From RGIG6165 sp045538835 (lineage in GTDB: Bacteria > Bacillota > Clostridia > Oscillospirales > Feifaniaceae), in the NCBI GenBank assembly GCA_045538835.1, contig JAZQEF010000018.1:186001-250000 (forward strand): a DNA stretch of 64,000 bases, read 5' to 3'. Under the pieces are notes generated by a model. The model made no database searches. It saw only the letters and a list, made by a program, of their open reading frames with translations, and had not been told where the DNA came from. Both the position numbers and the translations under genes were made by a program. This document shows, piece by piece, positions 43,857 to 52,502 of the stretch (within the stretch, counting starts at the first letter, position 1; each line of letters begins with the position of its first letter).

Positions 43857-45065
43857 TTAGTTTTTAATAAACATATCGTGAATTGCACGAACTGCTCTGT
43901 CAGCATCCTCTTCCGCAATAAGAACGGATACTTTTATCTCACTTGTAGATATCATCTGGATATTGATATCTCTCTCAGCAAGTGCTTCAAACATCTGAGC
44001 GGCAACACCGGGATTGCTTACCATACCTGCGCCCACGATAGAAACCTTTGCAACATCTTCACTGTATGAAATACTATCAAATGTGATTCTGTCAGCAAGA
44101 CCTTCGACTGCGGCCTTTGCAATATCCTTTTCGCTCTGCTTGACCGTAAAACTGATATCATTTTTACCTGACTGAGCAAGACACTGAATGATTATGTCTA
44201 CATTTACACCCTTTGATGCGAGTGTTGAGAATATTTTGAATGCGATACCGGGTTCATCTACAACACCGAGTATTGTAACACGCATTACGTCTGTATCTTT
44301 GGCAACGCCGCGAACGAGCATTTTTTCCACTTTAACTACCTCCTTAACCTTTGTGCCGGGCACATCATTAAAACTCGACACAACTTCCATATTAACGTCG
44401 TATTTCTTTGCAAGTTCCACACTTCTGTTGTGGAGCACCTGCGCCCCCATCGAAGCAAGTTCAAGCATTTCATCAAATGTTATTTCATCGAGTTTCACTG
44501 CAGTGGGAACCTTTCTCGGATCCGCAGTATAAACGCCGTCAACATCTGTATATATCTGGCAAAGCTGAGCTTTCATAACTGCCGCTATAGCAACAGCTGT
44601 CGTATCACTTCCGCCTCTGCCGAGAGTTGTTATATCGTCATACTTGTTGATTCCCTGGAAACCCGCAACGATTATTATCTTTTTCTTGTCGAGTTCACTC
44701 TGCAGACGCTCGGTATCGCAATGTCTTATTCTCGCATTTGAATACTTCGAGTTGGTTTTCATTCCTATCTGCCAGCCTGTAAGAGAAATTACGGGATAAC
44801 CGAGTTTCTCTATTGCCATGGCAAGCAGTGAAATACTTATCTGCTCACCTGTCGAGAGAAGCATATCCATCTCCCTCTTTGAAGGTGTAGGATTGATTTC
44901 CTTTGCCTTCTCTATAAGGTCATCTGTCGTGTCGCCCTGTGCGGATACGACAACTATAACATCATTACCCTGATCATATGTCCTTGTGACTATCTCAGCC
45001 ACATGTCTTACTCTTTCAGCATCGGCAACCGAAGAACCGCCGAATTTCTGAACAATAAGCGCCAT
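43857..45065 (-). CDS. lysC: Aspartate kinase
   Basis: First step of the aspartate family pathway. The N-terminal VQKFGGSSVADAERV and the later LGRGGSDTTAVAIA mark the kinase; two ACT domains follow (from about residue 265 and 345), the usual site for Lys/Thr feedback. Length 402 is normal. An internal alternative start, as in B. subtilis LysC, was not examined further. It is followed by its own terminator and is 114 nt from hom, with which it forms the Thr/Met/Lys precursor supply. Confidence 0.96.
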   Translation of the reverse strand: MALIVQKFGGSSVADAERVRHVAEIVTRTYDQGNDVIVVVSAQGDTTDDLIEKAKEINPTPSKREMDMLLSTGEQISISLLAMAIEKLGYPVISLTGWQIGMKTNSKYSNARIRHCDTERLQSELDKKKIIIVAGFQGINKYDDITTLGRGGSDTTAVAIAAVMKAQLCQIYTDVDGVYTADPRKVPTAVKLDEITFDEMLELASMGAQVLHNRSVELAKKYDVNMEVVSSFNDVPGTKVKEVVKVEKMLVRGVAKDTDVMRVTILGVVDEPGIAFKIFSTLASKGVNVDIIIQCLAQSGKNDISFTVKQSEKDIAKAAVEGLADRITFDSISYSEDVAKVSIVGAGMVSNPGVAAQMFEALAERDINIQMISTSEIKVSVLIAEEDADRAVRAIHDMFIKN

Positions 45066-45179
45066 ATTACTGTCCCTCCAATATTACTTCTTAAACAATT
45101 TATAATAATAGCATTTTTCAACACATATATCAACAAAATTTTATAATTCCATCCAATATCATATTATGAAAGATGTGAT

Positions 45180-46406
45180 TTATTTGAGTATACGGTAGTA
45201 CTTGATTTTTTTGCCTGTCTCTTTTTCAAGCGTCTCTTTTGATAAAATAAAATCTTTTTCAAGTGTCGGTCCTACCTTGTAACCGTGGGCACCTTTTGCT
45301 TTCTTCACACCGCACTTACCGAAAGCGGTATAAACACTTGCCTCATCTATATCTGTAGCACGGACAAGATAACAAAATTCGCAGTTTTCATGCTGCTGGA
45401 TAACCGTTTCCATATCACAGGGCTCTGTTTCCTCCCAGCAGAGATACTTTCTTGCATGAATGTGCTTTATTTCGTCAATTATATCGGCAACCGCCGCGCT
45501 TGCAGTAGGAAGTTTTCCTGCCCCCCTGCCGTAAAACATCGCGTCGCCCAGAGCATCGCCTCTGACAAGTATGCCGTTAAACACATCATTTACGCTGTAC
45601 AGCGGTGATGATTTGCTTATCACAAAAGGAGCGACCATGATTGCTATTTTTCCGTTTTCAGCAAGCGATGCTTTACCTATGAGTTTTATAATTGCATCAT
45701 TTGCCTCGGCAAGTGCGACATCGTCGTTGTCAATATCTCTGATACCTTCGGTATAAACTGTTTTGGGATATATATGTTTTCCAAAACAGAGCGAGGCAAG
45801 AATACATATCTTTCTGCAGGCATCCAAACCGTCAACGTCAGCAGACGGATTTGCCTCGGCATAGCCTTTGTTCTGTGCCTCTTTAAGTGCCGATTCAAAG
45901 GTCTTTCCGTTTGTAAACATTTCCGTGAGTATATAATTGGTCGTGCCGTTTAAAATACCTGCAACACTGTCAATATTATTAGCAGCAAGGCATTGATTGA
46001 TCGGCCTTATTATCGGTATACCGCCGCCGACACTTGCCTCAAAAAGATAATTGAGATTATTCTTTTTTGCAAGATTTAAAAGTTCACCGCCCTTTTCTGC
46101 GACAACTTCTTTGTTTGAGGTGACAACGCTTTTTCCGTTTTCAAGCGCCGCTTTGGCAAAATCATATGCGGGATGCAGACCACCCATTGCTTCCACAACT
46201 ATGGCTACTTCGGGATCTTTTAGTATCACATCAAAATCCTTTACAAAAAGATTTTTGTGAGGCACGTCAAAATCCCGAAGGTCGAGAATATATTTTACCT
46301 CTATCTCCTCATTTGTTCTGTCTTTTATCTCATCTAAATGACTTGTAATTACTTCATAAATACCGGATCCGACTACGCCGTATCCAAGAATTGCTATTTT
46401 TATCAT
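45180..46406 (-). CDS. hom: Homoserine dehydrogenase
   Basis: Reduces aspartate semialdehyde to homoserine. The Rossmann motif ILGYGVVGSGIYEV is at residues 5-18; GILNGTTNYILTEM and the catalytic-region YAEANPSADVDGLDACRK (near 208-225) follow. A short ACT-like C-terminal domain (YLVRATDIDEASVY) is present. Length 408 is typical. The PheB-type ACT gene lies 11 nt upstream and is likely cotranscribed. Confidence 0.96.
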   Translation of the reverse strand: MIKIAILGYGVVGSGIYEVITSHLDEIKDRTNEEIEVKYILDLRDFDVPHKNLFVKDFDVILKDPEVAIVVEAMGGLHPAYDFAKAALENGKSVVTSNKEVVAEKGGELLNLAKKNNLNYLFEASVGGGIPIIRPINQCLAANNIDSVAGILNGTTNYILTEMFTNGKTFESALKEAQNKGYAEANPSADVDGLDACRKICILASLCFGKHIYPKTVYTEGIRDIDNDDVALAEANDAIIKLIGKASLAENGKIAIMVAPFVISKSSPLYSVNDVFNGILVRGDALGDAMFYGRGAGKLPTASAAVADIIDEIKHIHARKYLCWEETEPCDMETVIQQHENCEFCYLVRATDIDEASVYTAFGKCGVKKAKGAHGYKVGPTLEKDFILSKETLEKETGKKIKYYRILK

Positions 46407-46417
46407 TTTATTCTCCT

Positions 46418-46864
46418 TTATAACTCTGTTCCTGCCACAGTTACGCTTTTTACACCGTTTATCATTTCAAGCCTTGACACCAAAGTCTCAAGCCCACACT
46501 GCATTTCGGCTGTTTCAAAAGAAATAGTAACGAGTGACATTCCGTTTGACGGGATGTTCTGATTTATTGTCACTATATTGCACCCGTTCTCTGCCAGACA
46601 CGATAACAAAAGCGACAGCGTCCCGACCTTGTCATTTATCATAAACGAAAATGTCAGCACTCTGTCTTTAGTCCTCTCAGAGAAAGGAAACACAAAATCT
46701 TTATATTTATAAAAAGCACTTCTCGATATTCCCGCCTTATCTACCGCATCAAGAATGGTCTTAGCCTCGCCGGTGGCAAGCATTTTCTTGACTTCGACAA
46801 CCTTGAGATATACTTCCGGAAGCGCCGAACTGTCGATTATCAGATACTCTTTTTTCTTCTCCAT
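46418..46864 (-). CDS. pheB: ACT domain protein, UPF0735/PheB family
   Basis: 148 residues. An N-terminal helix-turn-helix-like part (VKKMLATGEAKTILDAVDKAGISRSAFYKYKD) is followed by an ACT domain (SFMINDKVGTLSLLLSCLAENGCNI). In B. subtilis pheB sits before pheA; here it is before hom, as in many Clostridia. A regulatory role sensing an amino acid is inferred from the domains. ATG 46864 was chosen because the family begins there with MEKKKEYLIIDSSALPEVY; the frame stays open 21 codons further. Confidence 0.85.
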   Translation of the reverse strand: MEKKKEYLIIDSSALPEVYLKVVEVKKMLATGEAKTILDAVDKAGISRSAFYKYKDFVFPFSERTKDRVLTFSFMINDKVGTLSLLLSCLAENGCNIVTINQNIPSNGMSLVTISFETAEMQCGLETLVSRLEMINGVKSVTVAGTEL

Positions 46865-46964
46865 CCGTGTTCTCTCTTCATGTACATTTGTCCTCAATAA
46901 TAGGAATAATACCATATACCAAAACATAAATCAACTACTTTTTTATAAATCAGGAGGATATATT

Positions 46965-47999
46965 TTGAATAATAAAAAACTGGACTTTATTATAAACATA
47001 TTCTATTATGCGCTTATAACGCTGATAATTTTCGGTTTTGTCAGATTTACGGGACTTTTAGCCCCTTTTCTGATAGGTTTTATCATTTCGGTACTGATAT
47101 ATCCTGCCGTCAGTTATCTTAAACAAAAAATAAAAATACCTGCCCCTTTTTCGGCAGGTATACTTGTCACACTTATTCTCTCCGTCGTCGCAAGTGTAAT
47201 TTTTCTTTTTTCTTCTCTGTTATACAAACAGATTCTTTCGTTCTCGCAAAAACTTCCGCATATCGTCAATGATATGAGTTCAAAACTGACTGATTTTTTA
47301 CAGTCAAGCAGAATTGATATTTCGGTCGATATGATAGACAATGTAAAGCAAAGCATATCATCTTCGGCAGTAAATCTTTCAGTGTCCGTGCTTGGCAATC
47401 TCACCGACGGTCTGTCATCGGTTCCGTCAATATTCATTTTCTTTGCCGCCGCAGTTATCTCCTGCGTTCTGTTTTGCAGCGATATGCCGAGAATACGGAT
47501 ATTCCTTAGAGAATTCCTTCCCTGCCGTTTCAGACAGACAGCGCTTGAAATAAAGCGTTTTACAAGCGCAACGCTTGTGCGTATGCTCAAAGCATATGCC
47601 ATAATAATGCTCATCACCTTTTGTGAACTTGCTTTAGGTCTTTATTTATTTAGAATTGAAAGTCCTTTTATAAAAGCGGCGCTCATTGCATTTGTTGACA
47701 TTCTCCCCGTTCTCGGCTGCGGCACCGTTCTTTTACCCTGGGCGCTAATTTCCGCAGTCGGCGGCAATATAGCGCTCGGCATAAAACTTGCCGTTTTGTA
47801 TCTTATTATTGCCTGTGTACGGCAGTTTGCAGAGCCAAAGATAGTCGGTTCCAACATTGGAATGAATCCTCTGCTGACGCTTGTTTCAGTGTATGTAGGT
47901 TTTCGCATTTCAGGCATAACGGGTATGTTTGTTTTCCCGATTATTGTCATAACCGTTCTGCACCTGTTTAAAACAGGATACATCAAATTCCCTAAATAG
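46965..47999 (+). CDS. AI-2E/YtvI family membrane protein
   Basis: 344 residues with about seven to eight membrane helices and the family block ALIAFVDILPVLGCGTVLLPWALI near residue 235-258. The proteins were named for autoinducer-2 export, but several are sodium/proton antiporter-like; YtvI is the sporulation-linked Bacillus member and is of this size. TTG 46965 has GGAGG 7 nt upstream. The longer open frame reaching back to 46755 runs across the divergent pheB gene and was rejected. Single-gene unit. Confidence 0.82.
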   Translation: MNNKKLDFIINIFYYALITLIIFGFVRFTGLLAPFLIGFIISVLIYPAVSYLKQKIKIPAPFSAGILVTLILSVVASVIFLFSSLLYKQILSFSQKLPHIVNDMSSKLTDFLQSSRIDISVDMIDNVKQSISSSAVNLSVSVLGNLTDGLSSVPSIFIFFAAAVISCVLFCSDMPRIRIFLREFLPCRFRQTALEIKRFTSATLVRMLKAYAIIMLITFCELALGLYLFRIESPFIKAALIAFVDILPVLGCGTVLLPWALISAVGGNIALGIKLAVLYLIIACVRQFAEPKIVGSNIGMNPLLTLVSVYVGFRISGITGMFVFPIIVITVLHLFKTGYIKFPK

Positions 48000-48157
48000 C
48001 AATTTTTATATCACATCAAAATTATTGCTTTTGTAATTTAAAACCTCCCACATCATTTTTACCCCTATTACACTCATTATTAAGTTGGTTTGGCAAAACC
48101 ATAATGTCACATTTAAGATAATATGTTATCAATGATTTTGTTAAAATAAGCACATAA
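48000..48157. other. Intergenic gap without a gene
   Basis: AT-rich. It has a small perfect hairpin TGGTTT-GGCA-AAACCA (around 48086-48101) and no open frame with a ribosome binding site. No clear T-tailed terminator for the plus-strand YtvI-like gene was seen. Confidence 0.5.
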
Positions 48158-48187
48158 AAACCCGAGACGAGATTATCGTTTCGGGTT
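48158..48187 (-). terminator. Terminator after the PBP1A gene
   Basis: AAACCCGA and TCGGGTTT arms with an inner ACGA/TCGT stem; the following minus-strand sequence is T-rich. It lies 10 nt beyond the PBP gene stop. Confidence 0.75.
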
Positions 48188-48197
48188 TAATATATTT

Positions 48198-50567
48198 TTA
48201 CTGTGTAACTACAGGTATGGTTTCTCCCTCTCCCGTATCAACTTCGCCTGTTTCAGGTTCGGTTGGCGGCGGTGTTTCGGATGTCGGGGGTGTGACTGTT
48301 CCTTCAGGCGGAGTTACTGTTTCTCCTCCCTGTCCTCCGCCTTCACCCTCACCTACTCCGGGTATTGTCTCGGGCGGTGTTTCGGGTAATACTTCGGGCG
48401 GCACTTCGGGCGGCACTTCGGGCACGACTTCGGGAATTATTGGGTTACCTTTAGCATCGTATTCATAGCCTGCATCATATACGCCCGGCGCTGTGTGCCC
48501 TGCGCATATCTCCTTTGGTGTAGTGCCTTTTACATAGTATGCAAAATCAGATGTGCACTGTTCGGTAGGAACATCACCTGTATACTTGCAGTAGGTTGCC
48601 GATGTGACACCGTCAGCCTTTGCAAAGCCTCTGTATGACAGACCGCTGTGAAGCGGATGCATAGCCGCCCTCCAGAGCCTGAGTGCGGGATTTATACCGC
48701 TTACGGTTATCTTCTGCGGTATTTCATAACCTACCCATACCACTGCGGTATAATAGGGCGTATAGCCTGCAAACCATCTGTCGTTATCATCATCCGTCGT
48801 ACCCGTTTTTGATGCGACAGGCATATTTGACATCTTTGCCGCTGTACCTGTACCGCTGTTTGTTACATATTGAAGCAGATCGTTCATTATATATGCAGTC
48901 TGCTCGCTCATAGCTACGGATTTTATCGCTTTATTCTCAAGGATAAGGTTGCCCTTGCTGTCATACACCTCTGTATAGCAATAAGGCTCTGTATAAATAC
49001 CTTCATTTGCAAAGGTTTCATATGCAGCAGCCATTTCAAGCGTCGTTACGCCGTCGGTAAGACCGCCGAGTGCAAGAGGGGCAAGCGCTATATCCGTAAA
49101 CTGTTTGCCGTCAACCGTTTTATTTTCAACAATTGAATCGACACCGAGTTTATTCTTTATAAAATCATAAGCGCGTTCTACGCCGAGATCGGCAAGAACT
49201 TTTACGGCAACGGTATTTTTAGAAAGACCGACTGCCGTTTTTATTGTCATAGGACCCGTATAACCGCCGCTTTGGTTTTTAGGCCATGTTCCCTCATAGG
49301 GAGTGTCCATATAGACGTCACCCTCCGTGATAACGCCGTACTCTATCGCAGGCGCATATACGCTGAGTGGTTTTATGGTCGAACCCGGCTGTCTGTATGA
49401 ATCCGTTGCTTTATTTAAAAGCAGGCTCTTTGTCTTTTCTCCCCTGCCGCCATATACTGCAGCAATGGCGCCCGTAGAGTTGTCAAGCACGGTTATGGCA
49501 CCCTCAAGTTGTTCATCTGTGCGCACCTTCGCCCAGTTATCTTCATTGGTAAAGGCTTCATCAACACAGTCCTGTGCTTTTTTATCCATAGTCGTGATTA
49601 TTTCAAGACCGCCCGACATCACCATAGAACGCGCAAGTTCTCTTTCGTAACCGTATTCTTCAACAAGGTCATCTATTACCTGATAATAGACCATGTCTAC
49701 AAAATAAGAGTATATGTGACCTGTTGAACTTGTTGCCGAACGCTCTTTGAAATCAAGTTCTTCCGCAACAGCATCATTGTATTCGTCCTCTGTGAGGTAC
49801 CCCTGTTCATACATTTTGTAAAGCACGGTTTCCTGTCTTGCCTTATTCTCTTCGGGGTTATTATAAGGATTATATTTTGACGGGTATTTAGTGATACCTA
49901 TGATGGCTGCCGCTTCGGCAGGCGTAAGTTCCGATGCCGATTTGCCGAAATATACCTGCGATGCCGCGCCTATGCCGTAACAACGCTCCGAGAAAAATGC
50001 GGCATTAAGATAATATTCGAGTATCTCTTCTTTCGTGTTGTTTTTCTGGAGATTGAGCGCACGAAGTATCTCTTCGATTTTTCGTGTCATACTCACATCG
50101 TCATCACCCGTGAGGTTTTTTACAAGCTGCTGAGTTATTGTTGACGCGCCGAAAGTGGAGTCGCCGCCCGTAAAAAGATTGAGCACGGCACGCATCGTTC
50201 TTTTCCAGTCAACACCGTTATGTTCCCAGAAACGTTCATCTTCAATGGCAATAGCGGCATCCTGCACACATTTAGGCATATCGGTTATAGATACCCATTC
50301 CCTGATACCCTCTTCCGTCAGCGTCGCCATTTCCTGTTTATTTCCGTCCTCATCAAGATAGTAGACATATGTCGACTGATTATATTTGAAATCGTCAAGG
50401 TCGATATCGAGATTAGGACTCATATAATTTTTGATATAGTAGGCGAAAGCCAAAATACAGATAAGACCTGCAATAAACATAATAAGACAGAGAGTTCCTA
50501 TTACCCCGCCCACTTTTCGCAAGACGGTATTTTTACGCTTTTTGTCTTTCTTCATTTTATCAGTCAC
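48198..50567 (-). CDS. Bifunctional class A penicillin-binding protein 1A
   Basis: Glycosyltransferase/transpeptidase. A basic cytosolic tail and membrane segment (about residues 20-45) are followed by the GT51 domain with FGASTITQQLVKNLTGDDD (near 140). The transpeptidase domain has SxxK in PGSTIKPLS (near 398), SKN, and ASKTGTTDDDND (near 613). The tail is proline/glutamate/glycine-rich with repeated PPEV/PPET units (from about residue 705), probably a flexible wall-spanning region. 789 residues from GTG 50567 (GGAG 7 nt upstream); ATG 50573 lies 1 nt from the same motif. Confidence 0.93.
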   Translation of the reverse strand: MTDKMKKDKKRKNTVLRKVGGVIGTLCLIMFIAGLICILAFAYYIKNYMSPNLDIDLDDFKYNQSTYVYYLDEDGNKQEMATLTEEGIREWVSITDMPKCVQDAAIAIEDERFWEHNGVDWKRTMRAVLNLFTGGDSTFGASTITQQLVKNLTGDDDVSMTRKIEEILRALNLQKNNTKEEILEYYLNAAFFSERCYGIGAASQVYFGKSASELTPAEAAAIIGITKYPSKYNPYNNPEENKARQETVLYKMYEQGYLTEDEYNDAVAEELDFKERSATSSTGHIYSYFVDMVYYQVIDDLVEEYGYERELARSMVMSGGLEIITTMDKKAQDCVDEAFTNEDNWAKVRTDEQLEGAITVLDNSTGAIAAVYGGRGEKTKSLLLNKATDSYRQPGSTIKPLSVYAPAIEYGVITEGDVYMDTPYEGTWPKNQSGGYTGPMTIKTAVGLSKNTVAVKVLADLGVERAYDFIKNKLGVDSIVENKTVDGKQFTDIALAPLALGGLTDGVTTLEMAAAYETFANEGIYTEPYCYTEVYDSKGNLILENKAIKSVAMSEQTAYIMNDLLQYVTNSGTGTAAKMSNMPVASKTGTTDDDNDRWFAGYTPYYTAVVWVGYEIPQKITVSGINPALRLWRAAMHPLHSGLSYRGFAKADGVTSATYCKYTGDVPTEQCTSDFAYYVKGTTPKEICAGHTAPGVYDAGYEYDAKGNPIIPEVVPEVPPEVPPEVLPETPPETIPGVGEGEGGGQGGETVTPPEGTVTPPTSETPPPTEPETGEVDTGEGETIPVVTQ

Positions 50568-50635
50568 AACCATTCTCCTTCTAGCGAAGTTACAAATTTA
50601 TTTTAACACATAAAGACTTAAAAATAAATACTATT

Positions 50636-51694
50636 TTAAAGAATCAGAAGTTCCTTAGATGTCTGCATTAAATTGACTTTCTCTTCACCAATCCAGATGA
50701 CATCTTCTATTCGCACACCGAATTTATCGGGGATGTAAACACCAGGCTCGACTGTTATAACGTTTCCTTTTTCAAGTACATTCTCAGATTTCGGAGAAAG
50801 TGAATATCCCTCGTGTATTGCAAGCCCCACACCGTGTCCGAGGGAATGGGTAAAATACTTACCCCACTTTCCAAGTGCTTCCACAGCGAGCTCATGCGGC
50901 ACCCTGCAAGGCACTCCAATATCAATTGCCTCAATCCCTGCAAGCTGTGCAGCAAGAACAGTATCATACACTTCTCTCATCTCATGAGTTACATGACCGA
51001 GTGCAAACGTTCTTGTCATATCCGAATGATATCCGTTATAGACTGCGCCAAAATCCACCGTTATAAAGTCGCCGTTTTCAAGGGGTTTATCCGACGGTAC
51101 ACCATGTGGCATAGACGTATTCTTTCCCGATATGAAAATGGTATCAAACGAAACACCCTCTGACCCAAGCAAATTCATCTCATAGTCGAGCCGAGCCGCA
51201 AGTTGTTTTTCGGTCGCCCCGACTCTGACATAGTTTTTTATGCTTTCAAATGCCGCCTCAGCTATTCTCTGAGCTTTTATCATACTGTCCATTTCAAGAC
51301 TGTCTTTGACATTTCTGAGCATATTTACAGATGAGCCGAGTTTCATCCAATTAACATCAATTTTCTTTTCCATAGCAGAAAAAGTCGCCACAGTAACCGC
51401 CATATCCTCATAAGCGACATTTTTTATACCTTTATTACCAAAAAAGTCTGAAATATGCTTATACGCATTCTCTGTAACGGTAACCACCTTTACACCTGTA
51501 GCCCTTGAACTTTTTTCCGCCGCTTCAGTATATCTCATATCTGTGAAAAGATAGCATTCTCCATCTACGGTAACGACCGTCATTCCCTCGGACGGACCGA
51601 AAGATGTGGCATATCTGCAATTCTCTTCACTTGTAAGAAATATCGCATCTGCCGATATATTTCTGCAGAGTTCAGCAATTCTCTTATATCTCAT
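50636..51694 (-). CDS. M24 family aminopeptidase (Xaa-Pro type)
   Basis: Creatinase-fold N-domain and a pita-bread metallopeptidase domain. Ligands are visible as ITVDFGAVYNGYHSDMTRTF (two Asp, near residue 215), HSLGHGVGLAIHEG (His, near 283), VITVEPGVYIP (Glu) and GVRIEDVIW (Glu, near 330). These fit proline aminopeptidases, PepP/PepQ. 352 residues. ATG 51694 has GGAG 6 nt upstream and is preferred to the frame start at 51715. Divergent from the sigK N-half. Confidence 0.92.
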   Translation of the reverse strand: MRYKRIAELCRNISADAIFLTSEENCRYATSFGPSEGMTVVTVDGECYLFTDMRYTEAAEKSSRATGVKVVTVTENAYKHISDFFGNKGIKNVAYEDMAVTVATFSAMEKKIDVNWMKLGSSVNMLRNVKDSLEMDSMIKAQRIAEAAFESIKNYVRVGATEKQLAARLDYEMNLLGSEGVSFDTIFISGKNTSMPHGVPSDKPLENGDFITVDFGAVYNGYHSDMTRTFALGHVTHEMREVYDTVLAAQLAGIEAIDIGVPCRVPHELAVEALGKWGKYFTHSLGHGVGLAIHEGYSLSPKSENVLEKGNVITVEPGVYIPDKFGVRIEDVIWIGEEKVNLMQTSKELLIL

Positions 51695-51792
51695 ACTTTT
51701 CTCCAAAAAAAACATTTTTATAAATTATAACCCACTCTATTCATTATGTAAATAGAGCAGGAATATATTTCATTTGAAAAGGAGTGATACAG

Positions 51793-52143
51793 TTGTTATT
51801 TACCGCAATGCTTTCCGTACTATCTGCAAATGTGATGTTTTTGCTATTGCACATAAGCCAAAACGGTTCGTTCCCTAAGCCGCTTTCAAAAGAGGAGGAA
51901 AAACACTATCTTGAACTCTCGGCGGCAGGAGATATTGAAGCAAGAAATATCTTGATTGAGCGCAATCTCCGCCTTGTAGTACATATTATCAAAAAATATT
52001 ATTCTTCCTCTGCAGACCACGATGACCTCATATCAATAGGTACTATCGGACTTATCAAAGCAATATCAACATTTGATTCTACCAAAAACACAAGACTAGC
52101 CACATACGCCTCAAGATGTATTGAAAATGCTATTCTATCATAA
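51793..52143 (+). CDS. sigK: Sigma-K N-terminal half (interrupted by skin element)
   Basis: Late mother-cell sigma factor, N-terminal portion. The hydrophobic pro-sequence (LLFTAMLSVLSANVMFLLLHI) is present, unlike in C. difficile. It is followed by FPKPLSKEEEKHYLEL, region 2 text NLRLVVHIIKKYY, LISIGTIGLIKAI, and LATYASRCIEN. GGAG at 51781-51784 lies 8 nt before TTG 51793; GTG 51784 overlaps that motif. The frame meets a stop four codons after the AATG core. Joining 52128 to 57910 restores CIENEILMYFRS and a 232-residue pro-sigma-K from the TTG start. An inverted repeat CTCTATT/AATAGAG (51735-51757) lies upstream. Confidence 0.95.
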   Translation: MLFTAMLSVLSANVMFLLLHISQNGSFPKPLSKEEEKHYLELSAAGDIEARNILIERNLRLVVHIIKKYYSSSADHDDLISIGTIGLIKAISTFDSTKNTRLATYASRCIENAILS

Positions 52144-52148
52144 CGGCT
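52126..52148 (+). repeat. Left attachment site: core AATG plus left arm
   Basis: Core AATG (52126-52129), then arm CTATTCTATCATAACGGCT (52130-52148), an imperfect inverted copy (15 of 19) of the right arm at 57886-57904. Outside the core, GTATT (52118-52122) is mirrored by AATAC at 57912-57916. Confidence 0.85.
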
Positions 52149-52166
52149 TGCTTTTTGCCTTGTCGG

Positions 52167-52379
52167 TTATTTCTTTTCTTCAACCTTGCAAGCATCAAGA
52201 ATGGTTTGCACGATTGCGTCAATCAATTTTAATTTTTGTTCCGTGGTGCAATCCAGTTTTTCAATGTACTGTACGACATATTCGGTATGAAATTTAGCCA
52301 CACGAGCGTCAAACAACGCCTGCTTTGCTGATGTTTCAGGATAATAGACGATTACGTTAACGGCGAATTCCCCCTTTAT
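52167..52379 (-). pseudogene. 5'-truncated remnant of a small mobile-element gene
   Basis: A minus-strand frame of about 70 codons ends at TAA 52167-52169. Readable text includes FAVNVIVYYPETSAKQALF, FHTEYVVQYIEKLDC and LKLIDAIVQTIL, a regular helical protein. No ATG, GTG or TTG lies between the first coding-looking residues and an upstream in-frame stop, so the start seems lost. From memory it resembles short unnamed proteins next to serine recombinases in clostridial elements; that similarity was not tested. Confidence 0.5.
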
Positions 52380-52420
52380 ACGTGTATAATATATTCAGGG
52401 TGACTGCCTTATATGAATGT

Positions 52421-52458
52421 AAAACCCGCCGTAAATCATGAGATTTACGGCGGGTTTT
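52421..52458 (-). terminator. Terminator of the skin cargo operon
   Basis: AAAACCCGCCGTAAATC and GATTTACGGCGGGTTTT form a perfect 17-bp stem with a 4-nt loop, downstream of the 620-residue gene. Confidence 0.92.
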
Positions 52459-52502
52459 GATATTTTAAGATTTGTATTTGCTGCAATTTTTGCAATAGTC
52501 GT

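Noticed and set aside
46755..46964. N-terminal extension of the YtvI-like gene back to 46755
   Set aside because: It would overlap the divergent pheB gene and lacks a ribosome binding site; TTG 46965 with GGAGG 7 nt upstream fits better.
51735..51757. CTCTATT/AATAGAG inverted repeat in front of sigK as a SpoIIID or sigma-E site
   Set aside because: It is symmetric and well placed, but I could not match it to a sigma-E promoter or a SpoIIID consensus, so no regulator is named.
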